The notes under the pieces: model-generated | The model's input: the letters and a program-made list of their open reading frames with translations, nothing else | The model's database searches: none | What the model was told of the DNA's origin: nothing | NCBI RefSeq assembly: GCF_021354595.1 | Contig: NZ_JADWYJ010000001.1 | Coordinates: 783,446-847,445 of the forward strand | Source of the DNA: Maribellus sp. CM-23 | Lineage (GTDB): Bacteria; Bacteroidota; Bacteroidia; Bacteroidales; Prolixibacteraceae | Length of the DNA: 64,000 nt | Reading direction: 5' to 3' | In this document: one piece after another, positions 27,360 through 36,779 of the stretch | Layout of the letters: each line of letters starts with the position of its first letter | Numbering within the stretch: position 1 is the stretch's first letter | Position numbers and translations under genes: made by a program

Positions 27360-27640
27360 ATTATGAAATTTTGAATCGTCGAAATATGTACCGTATAGTT
27401 CTTTTGAAGTTTGAGTTTCTGTACAAACCTGTGTTCGCCGCTGTTGCTCCGCATAAAAGTTACAGGAACACGATCTGTCTCTATTCTAAATAATCACAGA
27501 ATAAGACTACGAATGTGGCATTTTATTACTGTTTGAACAATAAAATTCGACACAAACTCTGCAAAGGAAAACGAAGCAATGCTTTCAGGAGATTTTGAAA
27601 TATGTAAGGGCGAAAACCGGCGTTGACTAACTTTCAGCTT

Positions 27641-27991
27641 TTAGTTTTTAGAAACCATCAACTTTTTGGTGAGAACCTGATTGTCAGAAGTCATAATCCG
27701 CAGAATGTAAATCCCGTTAGGCAGCTGATGCAACAGAATCGTACTTTTTTGTACCGGGAAATCGTAAACTTCTTTCATTACTTCCTTTCCCGTAATGTTT
27801 ATAAAATGAGCTTCTGATATTTCTTTTGACTGCAACTCGAGCGTTACTTTGTTATTCTTACAGGGATTCGGATATACCTTTAACTCCACTTCTACCTGCT
27901 CTTTTCCTTTTACCGAAGAATTCGCAAAATTTTGCGCAGAAGCATTGGTGTAAATAAACAGTGTAAATATGATAAGTAAAAAATACTTCAT
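27641..27991 (-). CDS. Small secreted protein made mostly of a T9SS type A sorting domain
   Basis: This 116-residue protein has a signal peptide at about 1-19 (NASA before QNF), about 15 linker residues, and then a complete type IX secretion C-terminal domain from about residue 36: VYPNP at 39-43, a beta-strand array, and PNGIY at 91-95 with the typical KLMV ending. Type A sorting domains guide cargo through the Bacteroidota T9SS to the cell surface. Here there is no cargo domain in front. Start at 27991 was chosen because it gives a proper signal peptide. It could be a remnant of a larger gene or a real stand-alone domain. Confidence 0.8.
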   Translation of the reverse strand: MKYFLLIIFTLFIYTNASAQNFANSSVKGKEQVEVELKVYPNPCKNNKVTLELQSKEISEAHFINITGKEVMKEVYDFPVQKSTILLHQLPNGIYILRIMTSDNQVLTKKLMVSKN

Positions 27992-28055
27992 TGTTCCAAT
28001 TGTTTTGCTTCTTTTCAAAGGTAACAATTTTCATGCCCTTTTGGATCACCGCCTG

Positions 28056-28790
28056 TTAAAATAAGCTAAGTGCTGCCTGCAAATCTTCCGGGGTATCAAT
28101 GCCTATCGACTGCGAATGGGTCTCTGCCGTTTTAATCCGGTAGCCGTTTTCAAGCCACCTCAATTGCTCCAGCGACTCAGTAAGTTCCAATTTACCTTGC
28201 TCCAGTTGGGTAATTTGCTGCAGCACTTCCGCCCGAAAAGCATACATGCCAATGTGCGCCCAGAAATCGTGTTTTTTTATCCACTTCCCATCTTCCGCTC
28301 CGCGCACGTGCGGAATAGCCGACCGGCTAAAATACAAGGCATTGCCCTGCGTATCCAAAACGGCCTTGGGCCTGTTCGGATTAAACAACTCTTCAGTGGA
28401 ATCAATTTTTTTCACAAGTGTTGCTATCTGAACATCATCAATAAAGCACTCTTTCAGCAAAGCAATTTGTTCAGATTGAATAAAAGGCTCATCCCCCTGA
28501 ATATTGATCACCACATCAAACGAATGGTCAGCCGCCAAAATACGAGCTGCCTCGGCACACCTGTCGGTTCCGCTCTGATGTGTAGAAAGAGTTTTCACAG
28601 CTTTGCCTCCAAAACTTTCAACAGCGTCAAAAATGCGGTCGTCATCCGTTGCCACACACACCAGGTCCAATGCTTTAGCGGCATTTTCGTACACCCACTG
28701 AATCATGGGTTTATCCTTGATCATCACCAAAGGTTTGCCGGGAAAACGGGTTGACTGGTAGCGGGCAGGTATTATTCCAACGAATTTCAT
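28056..28790 (-). CDS. kdsB: 3-deoxy-manno-octulosonate cytidylyltransferase KdsB
   Basis: KdsB activates Kdo with CTP to CMP-Kdo for lipid A and inner-core assembly. The 244-residue protein begins FVGIIPARYQSTRFPGKPL, the signature of the family, followed by the ATDDDRI motif and VINIQGDEPFIQ. The C-terminal region YRIKTAETHSQSIGIDTPEDL is also typical. A good -7 box lies 30 bases upstream. The product shows that the organism makes a Kdo-containing LPS, consistent with lptE at 30279. Confidence 0.96.
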   Translation of the reverse strand: MKFVGIIPARYQSTRFPGKPLVMIKDKPMIQWVYENAAKALDLVCVATDDDRIFDAVESFGGKAVKTLSTHQSGTDRCAEAARILAADHSFDVVINIQGDEPFIQSEQIALLKECFIDDVQIATLVKKIDSTEELFNPNRPKAVLDTQGNALYFSRSAIPHVRGAEDGKWIKKHDFWAHIGMYAFRAEVLQQITQLEQGKLELTESLEQLRWLENGYRIKTAETHSQSIGIDTPEDLQAALSLF

Positions 28791-28819
28791 TTTAATAAAT
28801 CTCTATCAATTTGATACCG

Positions 28820-28827
28820 CAAAGATA
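28820..28827 (-). promoter_or_regulatory. -7 box (TATCTTTG) for kdsB
   Basis: Read on the minus strand the sequence is TATCTTTG, a perfect TAnnTTTG match, 30 bases upstream of the kdsB ATG. A TTG at the expected -33 distance was not found, so the promoter is supported mainly by its -7 part. Confidence 0.45.
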
Positions 28828-28931
28828 ATATTCAATACAGGAATTGGAGCTTCTGAACCGAAGCTTAAAATCAAGAAAGGCTAAAAATTCTTAATTGTCA
28901 GTACGCAACAACCATTGCCGGTAAAAAATTG

Positions 28932-28939
28932 TAATTTTG
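28932..28939 (+). promoter_or_regulatory. Candidate -7 box (TAATTTTG) for the sigma-54 activator operon
   Basis: TAATTTTG matches TAnnTTTG and lies 104 bases upstream of the activator gene. TTG at 28915-28917 gives a 14-base spacer, shorter than usual. It is the best promoter candidate for the 29043-31727 operon. Confidence 0.35.
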
Positions 28940-29042
28940 CGCTTTGATCTTTGCACGGGTAAAATTCACGAGCAAAAAAGTAACCTGAAACAGCGTTTTA
29001 AACGTTTTTTGTTTTCAGGGTAAAAGAAGAAAGTGTATAGAC

Positions 29043-30275
29043 ATGGATATACAGACAATTAAACAGCGATTCGAAATTATAGGCAACTCACCGGGTCTGA
29101 ACCGTGCGATAGAAGTAGCGGTGCAGGTTGCACCCACTGATTTGTCGGTACTTATTACCGGAGAAAGTGGTGTAGGTAAAGAAATTTTCCCGCAAATCAT
29201 TCATCAGTATTCGAGCCGTAAACACGGAAAATACATTGCAGTAAACTGTGGTGCTATTCCCGAGGGAACCATCGACTCCGAACTTTTTGGCCATGAAAAG
29301 GGTGCTTTTACCGGCGCACTGGCCGACCGCAAAGGATATTTTCAGGAAGCAGACGGCGGCACCATTTTTCTGGATGAAATCGGAGAGCTTCCTTTGTCGA
29401 CACAGGTTCGCCTGCTGCGTGTGCTGGAAACCGGGGAATTTATCAAAGTAGGTTCGTCGCAGGTAATAAAAACCAATGTCCGCGTAATTGCGGCCACCAA
29501 TGTTAATATTCCCAAAGCCATTGAAGAAGGAAAATTCCGCGAAGACCTGTATTATCGTCTGAATACGGTGCCCATCTCCATTCTTCCCTTGCGTGAAAGA
29601 CCCGATGATGTGAACCTGCTGTTTCGGAAATTTGCCCGCGACTTTGCCGAAAAATACAGAATGCCCCCGGTAAGGTTAACAGAAGACGCCCGCTCGGCCC
29701 TGATGAACTTTCGGTGGCCCGGTAACATCCGTCAACTAAAAAATGTAACAGAGCAAATCTCAATTATTGAGCAGGAACGTGAAATAACTGCCGAAGTTTT
29801 ACAGGAATATCTTCCTTTTACTGGCAGCAAAAACTTACCGGCTATTTTTTCGCGTGCTGAAGACAACAGGTCGTTTGCCAACGAACGCGAAATTCTGTAC
29901 AAGGTCCTTTTTGATATGAAAAAAGACATGACCGACCTGAAAAAACTGGTACTCGACCTGATGCAAAACCGCGATGGAACACTTTCCGGCGATCAGGCAC
30001 AGATAATCCGCAACCTGTACGACTCTGAAGATGTTGGTTTTTCGGCAAAAGAACCGGCAAGCAGCCCGATCCATATTTCGCATGTAGAGAAAGAACATAT
30101 CCAGGATACGGAAGAATTTGTGGAAGAATCGCTTTCTTTGGCTGACAAAGAAATTGAGCTTATTCAGAAAGCGTTGGAAAAACACCGCGGCAAACGCAAA
30201 TACGCCGCGCAGGAATTGGGAATTTCAGAACGTACGCTTTACCGGAAAATTAAGGAATACGATATTAAGGGATAA
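29043..30275 (+). CDS. Sigma-54-dependent transcriptional activator without sensor domain
   Basis: This AAA+ enhancer-binding protein has 410 residues. The AAA+ domain starts almost at the N-terminus: Walker A GESGVGKE at 40-47, the sigma-54 contact loop GAFTGA at 87-92, Walker B FLDE at 109-112, and the sensor II region RWPGNIRQLKN. A variable linker (about 270-350) leads to a Fis-type helix-turn-helix at the C-terminus (KYAAQELGISERTLYRKIKEY). No receiver, GAF or PAS domain precedes the AAA+ core, so activity must be controlled by level, by a partner, or through the linker. lptE follows 3 bases later, so it is cotranscribed with envelope genes. Confidence 0.92.
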   Translation: MDIQTIKQRFEIIGNSPGLNRAIEVAVQVAPTDLSVLITGESGVGKEIFPQIIHQYSSRKHGKYIAVNCGAIPEGTIDSELFGHEKGAFTGALADRKGYFQEADGGTIFLDEIGELPLSTQVRLLRVLETGEFIKVGSSQVIKTNVRVIAATNVNIPKAIEEGKFREDLYYRLNTVPISILPLRERPDDVNLLFRKFARDFAEKYRMPPVRLTEDARSALMNFRWPGNIRQLKNVTEQISIIEQEREITAEVLQEYLPFTGSKNLPAIFSRAEDNRSFANEREILYKVLFDMKKDMTDLKKLVLDLMQNRDGTLSGDQAQIIRNLYDSEDVGFSAKEPASSPIHISHVEKEHIQDTEEFVEESLSLADKEIELIQKALEKHRGKRKYAAQELGISERTLYRKIKEYDIKG

Positions 30276-30278
30276 TCT

Positions 30279-30794
30279 ATGCTAAAAAAAATATTTGCCG
30301 TCATCATTTTGGCTTTCATCGTTGGAGGACTTGCTCCCTCATGTAAAGTAAGTTACTCGTTTACCGGAGCCAACCTTTCTCCTGAAGTAAAAACATTTAC
30401 GGTCTACTATTTCCCCAACCGTGCGCGATTGGTAAACCCAACGCTGGCGCAGAACTTTACCGAGAAGCTGAGAGAAAAAATGCAACGTCAGACTTCACTT
30501 CACGAATTATCGGAAGGAGGAGATATTGAGTTTGAAGGCCAGATAACGGGTTATGAATTTCGCCCGATGGCGGTACAAAAAGATGACTTCTCGTCTCAAA
30601 CCAGGCTTACTATCTCCATTAAATTAAAGTACACCAACAGCAAAGTTCCGGCTGATAATTTTGAGCAGAACTTTACGGCCTACGAAGATTTTGACAGTAA
30701 CCAGCCCATCAGTTCGGTAGAAGACGACCTGACGGAACAGATTATCGATAAGTTAACCGAAGATATTTTTAACGCCACCATTGCAAACTGGTAA
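30279..30794 (+). CDS. lptE: LPS-assembly lipoprotein LptE
   Basis: LptE plugs the LptD barrel and helps place LPS in the outer leaflet of the outer membrane. The 171-residue protein has a lipoprotein signal with Cys22 (GLAPSC), followed by KVSYSFTGANLSPEVKTFTVYYF, which matches Bacteroidota LptE openings. An alternating-strand region and the late LTEQIIDKLTEDIFNATIANW helix follow. It sits between the sigma-54 activator and an unknown gene, with gaps of 3 and 2 bases. Confidence 0.88.
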   Translation: MLKKIFAVIILAFIVGGLAPSCKVSYSFTGANLSPEVKTFTVYYFPNRARLVNPTLAQNFTEKLREKMQRQTSLHELSEGGDIEFEGQITGYEFRPMAVQKDDFSSQTRLTISIKLKYTNSKVPADNFEQNFTAYEDFDSNQPISSVEDDLTEQIIDKLTEDIFNATIANW

Positions 30795-30796
30795 GT

Positions 30797-31396
30797 ATGA
30801 AACGGGAACAATTCACCAAATACTTACACAACAGCGCCTTGCTCAACCAGGAATCATTGGAGCAGTTGCGGGGCCTTACCGTTGAATTTCCGTGGTTTCA
30901 GGCGGGTTGGATGCTCTATCTCAAAAACCTGAAAACGGTTGATTCACCTCAATTCGAGGAGGTTTTGAAAAAAGTGGCGGTAATGGTTCCCGATCGCAAA
31001 CAGTTGTATAAATTCCTGAACAACGAGATTCGTTTTCAGTCCCGCGAAGTTTCGCCTGATCCGGCTTCTTTATACCAGCTCGAGGAAACTGCCTCTGCTG
31101 AAGTTCAGGGAAATTCTCTGATTGATCGTTTTCTGAATTCAGGCCCGGCCAGTTTCAACCGTCCGAGCCATCGACCACAACCTTCTGAATCAACTGTAAA
31201 CAAGGACATTCTGGACAAATCAGTAAGCGAAAATGATGAATTAATTACCGAGACATTGGCGAATATCTATTTTCAGCAAAAAAATTATACAAAAGCGATT
31301 GAATCCTTTGAGAAATTAAGTTTGAAATTTCCGGAAAAAAGTATTTACTTTGCAAGCCGAATTAAAGAAATTGAAGTAATAAAGAATAATACGTAA
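30797..31396 (+). CDS. Conserved hypothetical protein with C-terminal TPR-like helix pair
   Basis: I do not recognise a named family for this 199-residue protein. It has no signal peptide or membrane segment, so it should be cytoplasmic. The N-terminal 90 residues are helical (KYLHNSALLNQESLEQLRGL), the middle (about 95-140) is low in structure and rich in Ser and Pro. The C-terminal stretch LANIYFQQKNYTKAIESFEKL reads like a tetratricopeptide pair that may bind a partner. It lies between lptE and secG with 2- and 4-base gaps, which suggests a role near envelope biogenesis or secretion; that is inference. Confidence 0.75.
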   Translation: MKREQFTKYLHNSALLNQESLEQLRGLTVEFPWFQAGWMLYLKNLKTVDSPQFEEVLKKVAVMVPDRKQLYKFLNNEIRFQSREVSPDPASLYQLEETASAEVQGNSLIDRFLNSGPASFNRPSHRPQPSESTVNKDILDKSVSENDELITETLANIYFQQKNYTKAIESFEKLSLKFPEKSIYFASRIKEIEVIKNNT

Positions 31397-31400
31397 GAAG

Positions 31401-31727
31401 ATGTATACTTTTATCACAGTTTTACTGTTTATCGTTTGTATCCTTTTGGTGATGATTGTTTTGGTACAAAACTCAAAAGGAGGTGGCTTGGCCAGTAACT
31501 TCCAGTCTACAGGTCAGGTGATGGGTGTTCGTAAAACAACGGATTTTCTTGAAAAAGGGACTTGGGTACTGGCAGCAGCTTTGTTGTTTTTGTCGGTTGT
31601 TGGTGCCGGTTTTATTCCGCGTGAACAAGTAGAAGCTGAGCAGTCGCGTGTTCAACAACAAATCGAGAATGTTGCAGACCCAACACAGGTTCCAACTTTC
31701 CCGACTACTCCTCCGGATTCAATCTAA
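31401..31727 (+). CDS. secG: Protein translocase subunit SecG
   Basis: SecG is the small auxiliary subunit of the SecYEG channel. The 108 residues have two membrane segments (about 2-22 and 52-72) separated by a short loop containing QNSKGGGLASNF, the conserved SecG loop. The C-terminal tail of about 35 residues is polar and Gln/Pro-rich, an extension often seen in Bacteroidota. It is the last gene of its operon and is followed by a terminator. Confidence 0.93.
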   Translation: MYTFITVLLFIVCILLVMIVLVQNSKGGGLASNFQSTGQVMGVRKTTDFLEKGTWVLAAALLFLSVVGAGFIPREQVEAEQSRVQQQIENVADPTQVPTFPTTPPDSI

Positions 31728-31775
31728 CAGTTTTACGACTGTTTATATTCGAAGAATAACAACAAAAAAATATTT

Positions 31776-31805
31776 AGCCACTTGATTTTTCAGGTGGCTT
31801 TTTTG
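31776..31805 (+). terminator. Terminator after secG
   Basis: A 10-bp stem with one G-T pair (AGCCACTTGA at 31776-31785, TCAGGTGGCT at 31790-31799) and a TTTT loop leads into a T run. It closes the activator-lptE-secG operon. Confidence 0.85.
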
Positions 31806-31828
31806 TTTTGTCTTTGGACAAACAGCTA

Positions 31829-32422
31829 TTACAAAGTGAACCTTGGCGAAGAAAGATCAGATTCTACGACTACGGGAACCTTTAGATCGGCATGAACGGT
31901 TATTTCGAAATTGGAGTACCCGTAAACACTGATAAAGATGAGATTTCTGGGATTACTGTCCATCTTTTGAATCACCGGCTGCAAAAAATCATCCAAATCG
32001 AGGCTAAACTCAGCTGCTGTTAATGACTGTCCCTCGCCCAGCAGTTCCACCGGTTCCTGCATGTGAATATCCAGGCTCCCTACAGCGGCATATCCCCAAA
32101 CAATGGTGAGCGACTGAATCTCGTTTGCGCCTTCCAGACCGTTGAATATTAGCTGCGACCCACTACCCGGAGCCACTCCCAACACCGCTCCCGGACAATT
32201 AACCAGATTGTCTTTGTTCGCGAGACAAAAAGAAGTATTCCCCCTGAACATATAGGCTTCGACAGCAGTACTTTTTGCAACAACGCCCTCATCCATCTGC
32301 CAGGCATCTAACGGAACTTCGACCAGCAGTTCGGCATCGGTTTCCAGATTTGTTTCGGCTTTCTCGCAAGAGATGGTGAACATAAGTAATACTCCCATCC
32401 AAAGTAAATTTAAGATTTTCAT
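31829..32422 (-). CDS. Lipoprotein of unknown function
   Basis: This 197-residue protein starts at 32422 (MKILNLLWMG) with a lipoprotein signal and Cys19 in FTISC. The mature part is acidic and rich in beta-strand patterns (TDAELLVEVPLDAW, VPVVVESDLSSPRF). I do not recognise a domain. The frame extends 60 bases upstream, but that part lacks signal-peptide character. It is the gene downstream of the strong minus-strand promoter at 32851-32880, over 400 bases away. Confidence 0.7.
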   Translation of the reverse strand: MKILNLLWMGVLLMFTISCEKAETNLETDAELLVEVPLDAWQMDEGVVAKSTAVEAYMFRGNTSFCLANKDNLVNCPGAVLGVAPGSGSQLIFNGLEGANEIQSLTIVWGYAAVGSLDIHMQEPVELLGEGQSLTAAEFSLDLDDFLQPVIQKMDSNPRNLIFISVYGYSNFEITVHADLKVPVVVESDLSSPRFTL

Positions 32423-32850
32423 GGCTTTAGCTTTTATAATAATTGTTTCCTGTCGATGCAGTTTCGTCGTATTGTCAGGCATTTTGTTTACGATATTTTA
32501 AGTTGGTATGTTTCGGGAAACCGGCTAAACCAAGAGCTGAAAACAGACAAAAACCAGGCTCCGGGTTGTTGAATAAAAGTCTCAAATAAGTGATCGACCC
32601 AATTGTTGCAACATAAAAAGCATCGAAAAAGCTCTTTTTGTTTTCATGGAATATCCTTTGAGGTTCAAAAAACATAATTTATACACATTTACCCTGGCTC
32701 GTTGGGAGCTTCAAACCTAGTCTGCTTTTGTCGCTCTAATCGTGGCCGATCAATCTGAGTAGTTCTTATTTACTGTCAACTCTCTTTTTGTTTCACCCCT
32801 TCCGATCTGCAAAAAACAAAACCGAAAAGTTTCAAAACTTTGAGTTTTAG

Positions 32851-32880
32851 CAAATTTAAGGCAGACAGCAGGCACACAAA
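32851..32880 (-). promoter_or_regulatory. Strong minus-strand promoter in the AraC/lipoprotein gap
   Basis: On the minus strand TTTG (32880-32877) is followed after 18 bases by TAAATTTG (32858-32851), close to the ideal Bacteroidota promoter. It lies just after the AraC-type gene stop (32946). The start point near 32845 gives about 420 bases of leader before the lipoprotein ATG at 32422. The gap 32423-32945 contains no convincing gene. A 66-codon frame at 32475-32675 lacks a ribosome site and family features. A long leader or a small RNA is therefore possible. Confidence 0.5.
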
Positions 32881-32945
32881 TGTCAAATTTGATTCAGGAA
32901 AAAGCAATTTTAGACCAAAATGTCTTTTATTCCAAATTGCGTAGT

Positions 32946-34046
32946 TCAGAATTTTCTATCGCCTACAATTTGCAGATAGTCTGAAGGGGTTATTCCAAAC
33001 CTGGCCTGAAAACATTTGGTGAAGTATGAAGGACTGCTAAATCCGGATTCAAAGGCAATTTCTGCAATACTCGATTCCTGCTTATTCAAAAGATCGATGG
33101 ATTTTCCTAAACGGTACTCTCTGATAAAGTTATTGGGTGACAGTCCCAGTAAAGCAATCATTTTCCGGTAGATTTGAGACTTACTCCAGCTCAGTTGTTT
33201 CGAAAAGTCATCGACCAGGAAAGACTCGTCCTGCCACTTTTTCTCCACGCAGTCGAGCAACATGTTTACAAACTGCTCATCCTCGGCACTCAACACGTCA
33301 AAAAAATCCGCGTCTATCCCAATCCCTGAACCTTCTGCCTGAGTCAACTCCCTGAAATCCGAACTCAGCAGCATTTTTTCCCGGGCAATATGACAAAGCC
33401 GTTCACTGCGCCTGGTGGCCACTGTGCTTTCCCCATTTCCGGAAGAAATTTTTGCCACCGTACTTAGCCCCATTCTTAAAAAGACTTTCGAATGCAGTTT
33501 TTTATTCAACAGTGCGTAAAACTTTTCTTTTAAAAGAGACGAGCACTGTATCGCTTCATCTGCAAATTCAAAAACAACATAAAAACGCTCGGAACCACTG
33601 TTTAATACTTTCCCGTTGAATCCACTAACAACAGGCAGGATACCGGAGTAGAAATCTCTCAGCGTCGTTCTGAAATCGCTGACTTCTTCTTTTTTCATTG
33701 ACGCAAGCATGGTATCAAAAACCAGCATTACCTGCCTACCTGTCGACCTCCGCCCATTCGTTTTAACTTTCGACTCTTTTCGCAAGCGCTGCAAATCACT
33801 CCATACATTCTGCAACGCGGGCTTGTCAACTTCGATTAAGTTACGAAAGCTCTCTCCTTTGCCATCCAGAATACCTTCAGATTCCGTGGCGTCGACCATG
33901 CAAATAATCTTTCCATCTGCCCTGTTGAACAAACAGACCAATTCCTGCGACTCATATAACTTCAACAATGAACACAACTCCGACAAGTGAATATCCCTGA
34001 ATCGTTCTATCTCTGGTTTATCACGACGGTCAGCTAATTTTGACAT
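32946..34046 (-). CDS. AraC-family regulator with DUF4242-like and degenerate cyclase-like domains
   Basis: This 366-residue protein appears to have three parts. Residues about 12-75 (RDIHLSELCSLLKLYESQ, then GKIICMVDATESEGI) resemble the DUF4242 ferredoxin-like fold. Residues about 104-235 follow the class III nucleotide cyclase pattern (QVMLVFDTM, GFNGKVLNSGSERFYVVFE, LRMGLSTVAK), but the second metal aspartate position reads S152 in NSGSE, so catalysis is unlikely. Residues about 262-360 form a typical AraC double helix-turn-helix, with IAEIAFESGFSSPSYFTKCF. It is therefore a DNA-binding regulator with a probable ligand-sensing front. It is divergent from groES, with 392 bases between them. 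Confidence 0.8.
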   Translation of the reverse strand: MSKLADRRDKPEIERFRDIHLSELCSLLKLYESQELVCLFNRADGKIICMVDATESEGILDGKGESFRNLIEVDKPALQNVWSDLQRLRKESKVKTNGRRSTGRQVMLVFDTMLASMKKEEVSDFRTTLRDFYSGILPVVSGFNGKVLNSGSERFYVVFEFADEAIQCSSLLKEKFYALLNKKLHSKVFLRMGLSTVAKISSGNGESTVATRRSERLCHIAREKMLLSSDFRELTQAEGSGIGIDADFFDVLSAEDEQFVNMLLDCVEKKWQDESFLVDDFSKQLSWSKSQIYRKMIALLGLSPNNFIREYRLGKSIDLLNKQESSIAEIAFESGFSSPSYFTKCFQARFGITPSDYLQIVGDRKF

Positions 34047-34242
34047 ATCGTGAATTTTAAATGAACACTCGTTAGTGGAAATTTTCTGGTGAAAATAAAG
34101 GCTAGATCACGCCAACCAAAACTTTCGTAGTGAAACACCGGTTTTCTTAATTTGTTCATTTATTTAAACATTTCCTTTTATTGAAATAAAATCATCGTTG
34201 AGCACTAAACAATCGTTTGTTTTGGCTTGATTTCTGTCAGCC

Positions 34243-34259
34243 TGTCAGACATTCTGACA
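34243..34259. promoter_or_regulatory. Operator-like inverted repeat upstream of groES
   Basis: A perfect 7-bp inverted repeat, TGTCAGA-CAT-TCTGACA, lies about 180 bases upstream of groES and about 200 bases upstream of the divergent AraC-type gene. A further direct copy of CTGTCAG is directly to the left (34235-34241). No CIRCE element was seen. The rest of the gap 34047-34438 holds no gene; a CAATTTTG sequence at 34327-34334 may be a weak -7 box for groES. Confidence 0.4.
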
Positions 34260-34438
34260 AGCCAATAAATCACTATACAACAAACACTTAAATAAGAACA
34301 GTATTTCAACAAGAACCAGGCTGGTGCAATTTTGTCCCGAATTATCATCTAAGTTTTCAGAAACCTCCCTTGGCACAGAATGTGATACGAACACCGTGTC
34401 GAATTAAAAAAATGTTTAATAAATAAATTCTTATTACA

Positions 34439-34717
34439 ATGGCAGAATTAAAAGGTAGAATCCTGGCTGGCAAAATTCTTGTAAAGCCACAGGAAGCTGA
34501 AACAAAAACGTCCAGCGGAATTATCATTCCTGATTCAGCAAAAGAAAAACCACAAGTGGGTTCAGTAGTATTGGTAGGTGCTGACAAAAAAGACGAACCA
34601 ATGGAACTGAAAATCGGTGATGTTGTTTTCTACGGGAAGTATTCGGGAACCGAACTAAACATTGACGGTACCGATTATTTATTGATGTCGCAAAACGACG
34701 TTTTATTCATTAATTAA
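34439..34717 (+). CDS. groES: Co-chaperonin GroES
   Basis: GroES is the heptameric lid of the GroEL chamber. The 92-residue sequence begins with [19 protein letters not shown], has the mobile loop [19 protein letters not shown] and the roof region, and ends with [14 protein letters not shown], as expected. groEL follows 23 bases later, forming the usual bicistronic unit. Confidence 0.97.
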   Translation: MAELKGRILAGKILVKPQEAETKTSSGIIIPDSAKEKPQVGSVVLVGADKKDEPMELKIGDVVFYGKYSGTELNIDGTDYLLMSQNDVLFIN

Positions 34718-34737
34718 TCAAAACAAAAAACAGATAA

Positions 34738-36375
<1,638 letters not shown>

Positions 36376-36399
36376 AAAACGATATTCATATTACATACT

Positions 36400-36433
36400 A
36401 AAAGCTCTTCCTTTTTCAGGAAGGGCTTTTTTT
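36400..36433 (+). terminator. Terminator after groEL
   Basis: A 13-bp stem with one G-T pair (36400-36412 with 36418-36430) and a 5-base loop leads into a run of T. It ends the groES-groEL operon. Confidence 0.88.
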
Positions 36434-36519
36434 TGATTCGCTTCAGGAAAAATTCCGTGAAAAACAGTTTTAGCCTGTTTTAAATGCAACGAATACCACA
36501 TTTAACAGCTCCCAAAATA

Positions 36520-36533
36520 CTGACAATCGTCAG
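36520..36533. promoter_or_regulatory. Operator-like inverted repeat upstream of gdhA
   Basis: CTGAC-AATC-GTCAG is a perfect 5-bp inverted repeat. Its right arm continues as GTCAGACA, an 8-mer also present in the inverted repeat upstream of groES. It lies about 80 bases upstream of the candidate gdhA promoter. The gap 36376-36779 otherwise holds the groEL terminator, a small AAAACAG/CTGTTTT hairpin (36461-36481), the promoter, and no gene. Confidence 0.35.
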
Positions 36534-36615
36534 ACAGTGTTATTTAACATCTTTTCAGCAAAAACAAACCACTGATTTTCAACAAATTAAAAACCAACTG
36601 ATCTTGCTCAAAAGA

Positions 36616-36647
36616 TTGTTTTTTACTTCAGAAGTTCTCTACCTTTA
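36616..36647 (+). promoter_or_regulatory. Candidate gdhA promoter
   Basis: TTG at 36616-36618, a 21-base spacer, and TACCTTTA at 36640-36647 approximate the Bacteroidota consensus, with A in place of the last G. The implied leader is about 125 bases. Confidence 0.4.
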
Positions 36648-36779
36648 GTCCGTTAATAAATTAAACAAAATCGATTGCTAAGCACATAACAGTGCTTACA
36701 ATACAACTTAAGTTTTAACTTCGGAATTCAAGGTTTCGAATCAAAAAAAGAAAAGTGACTTCCGATAATTAAGGTCGTT

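Noticed and set aside
32475-32675. 66-codon minus-strand reading frame
   Set aside because: No ribosome site, no recognisable domain or signal; the frame may be chance in the leader region.
34199-34210. CIRCE heat-shock operator upstream of groES
   Set aside because: GAGCACTAA resembles half of CIRCE (GAGTGCTAA) but differs at two positions, and no partner half is found at the required distance.
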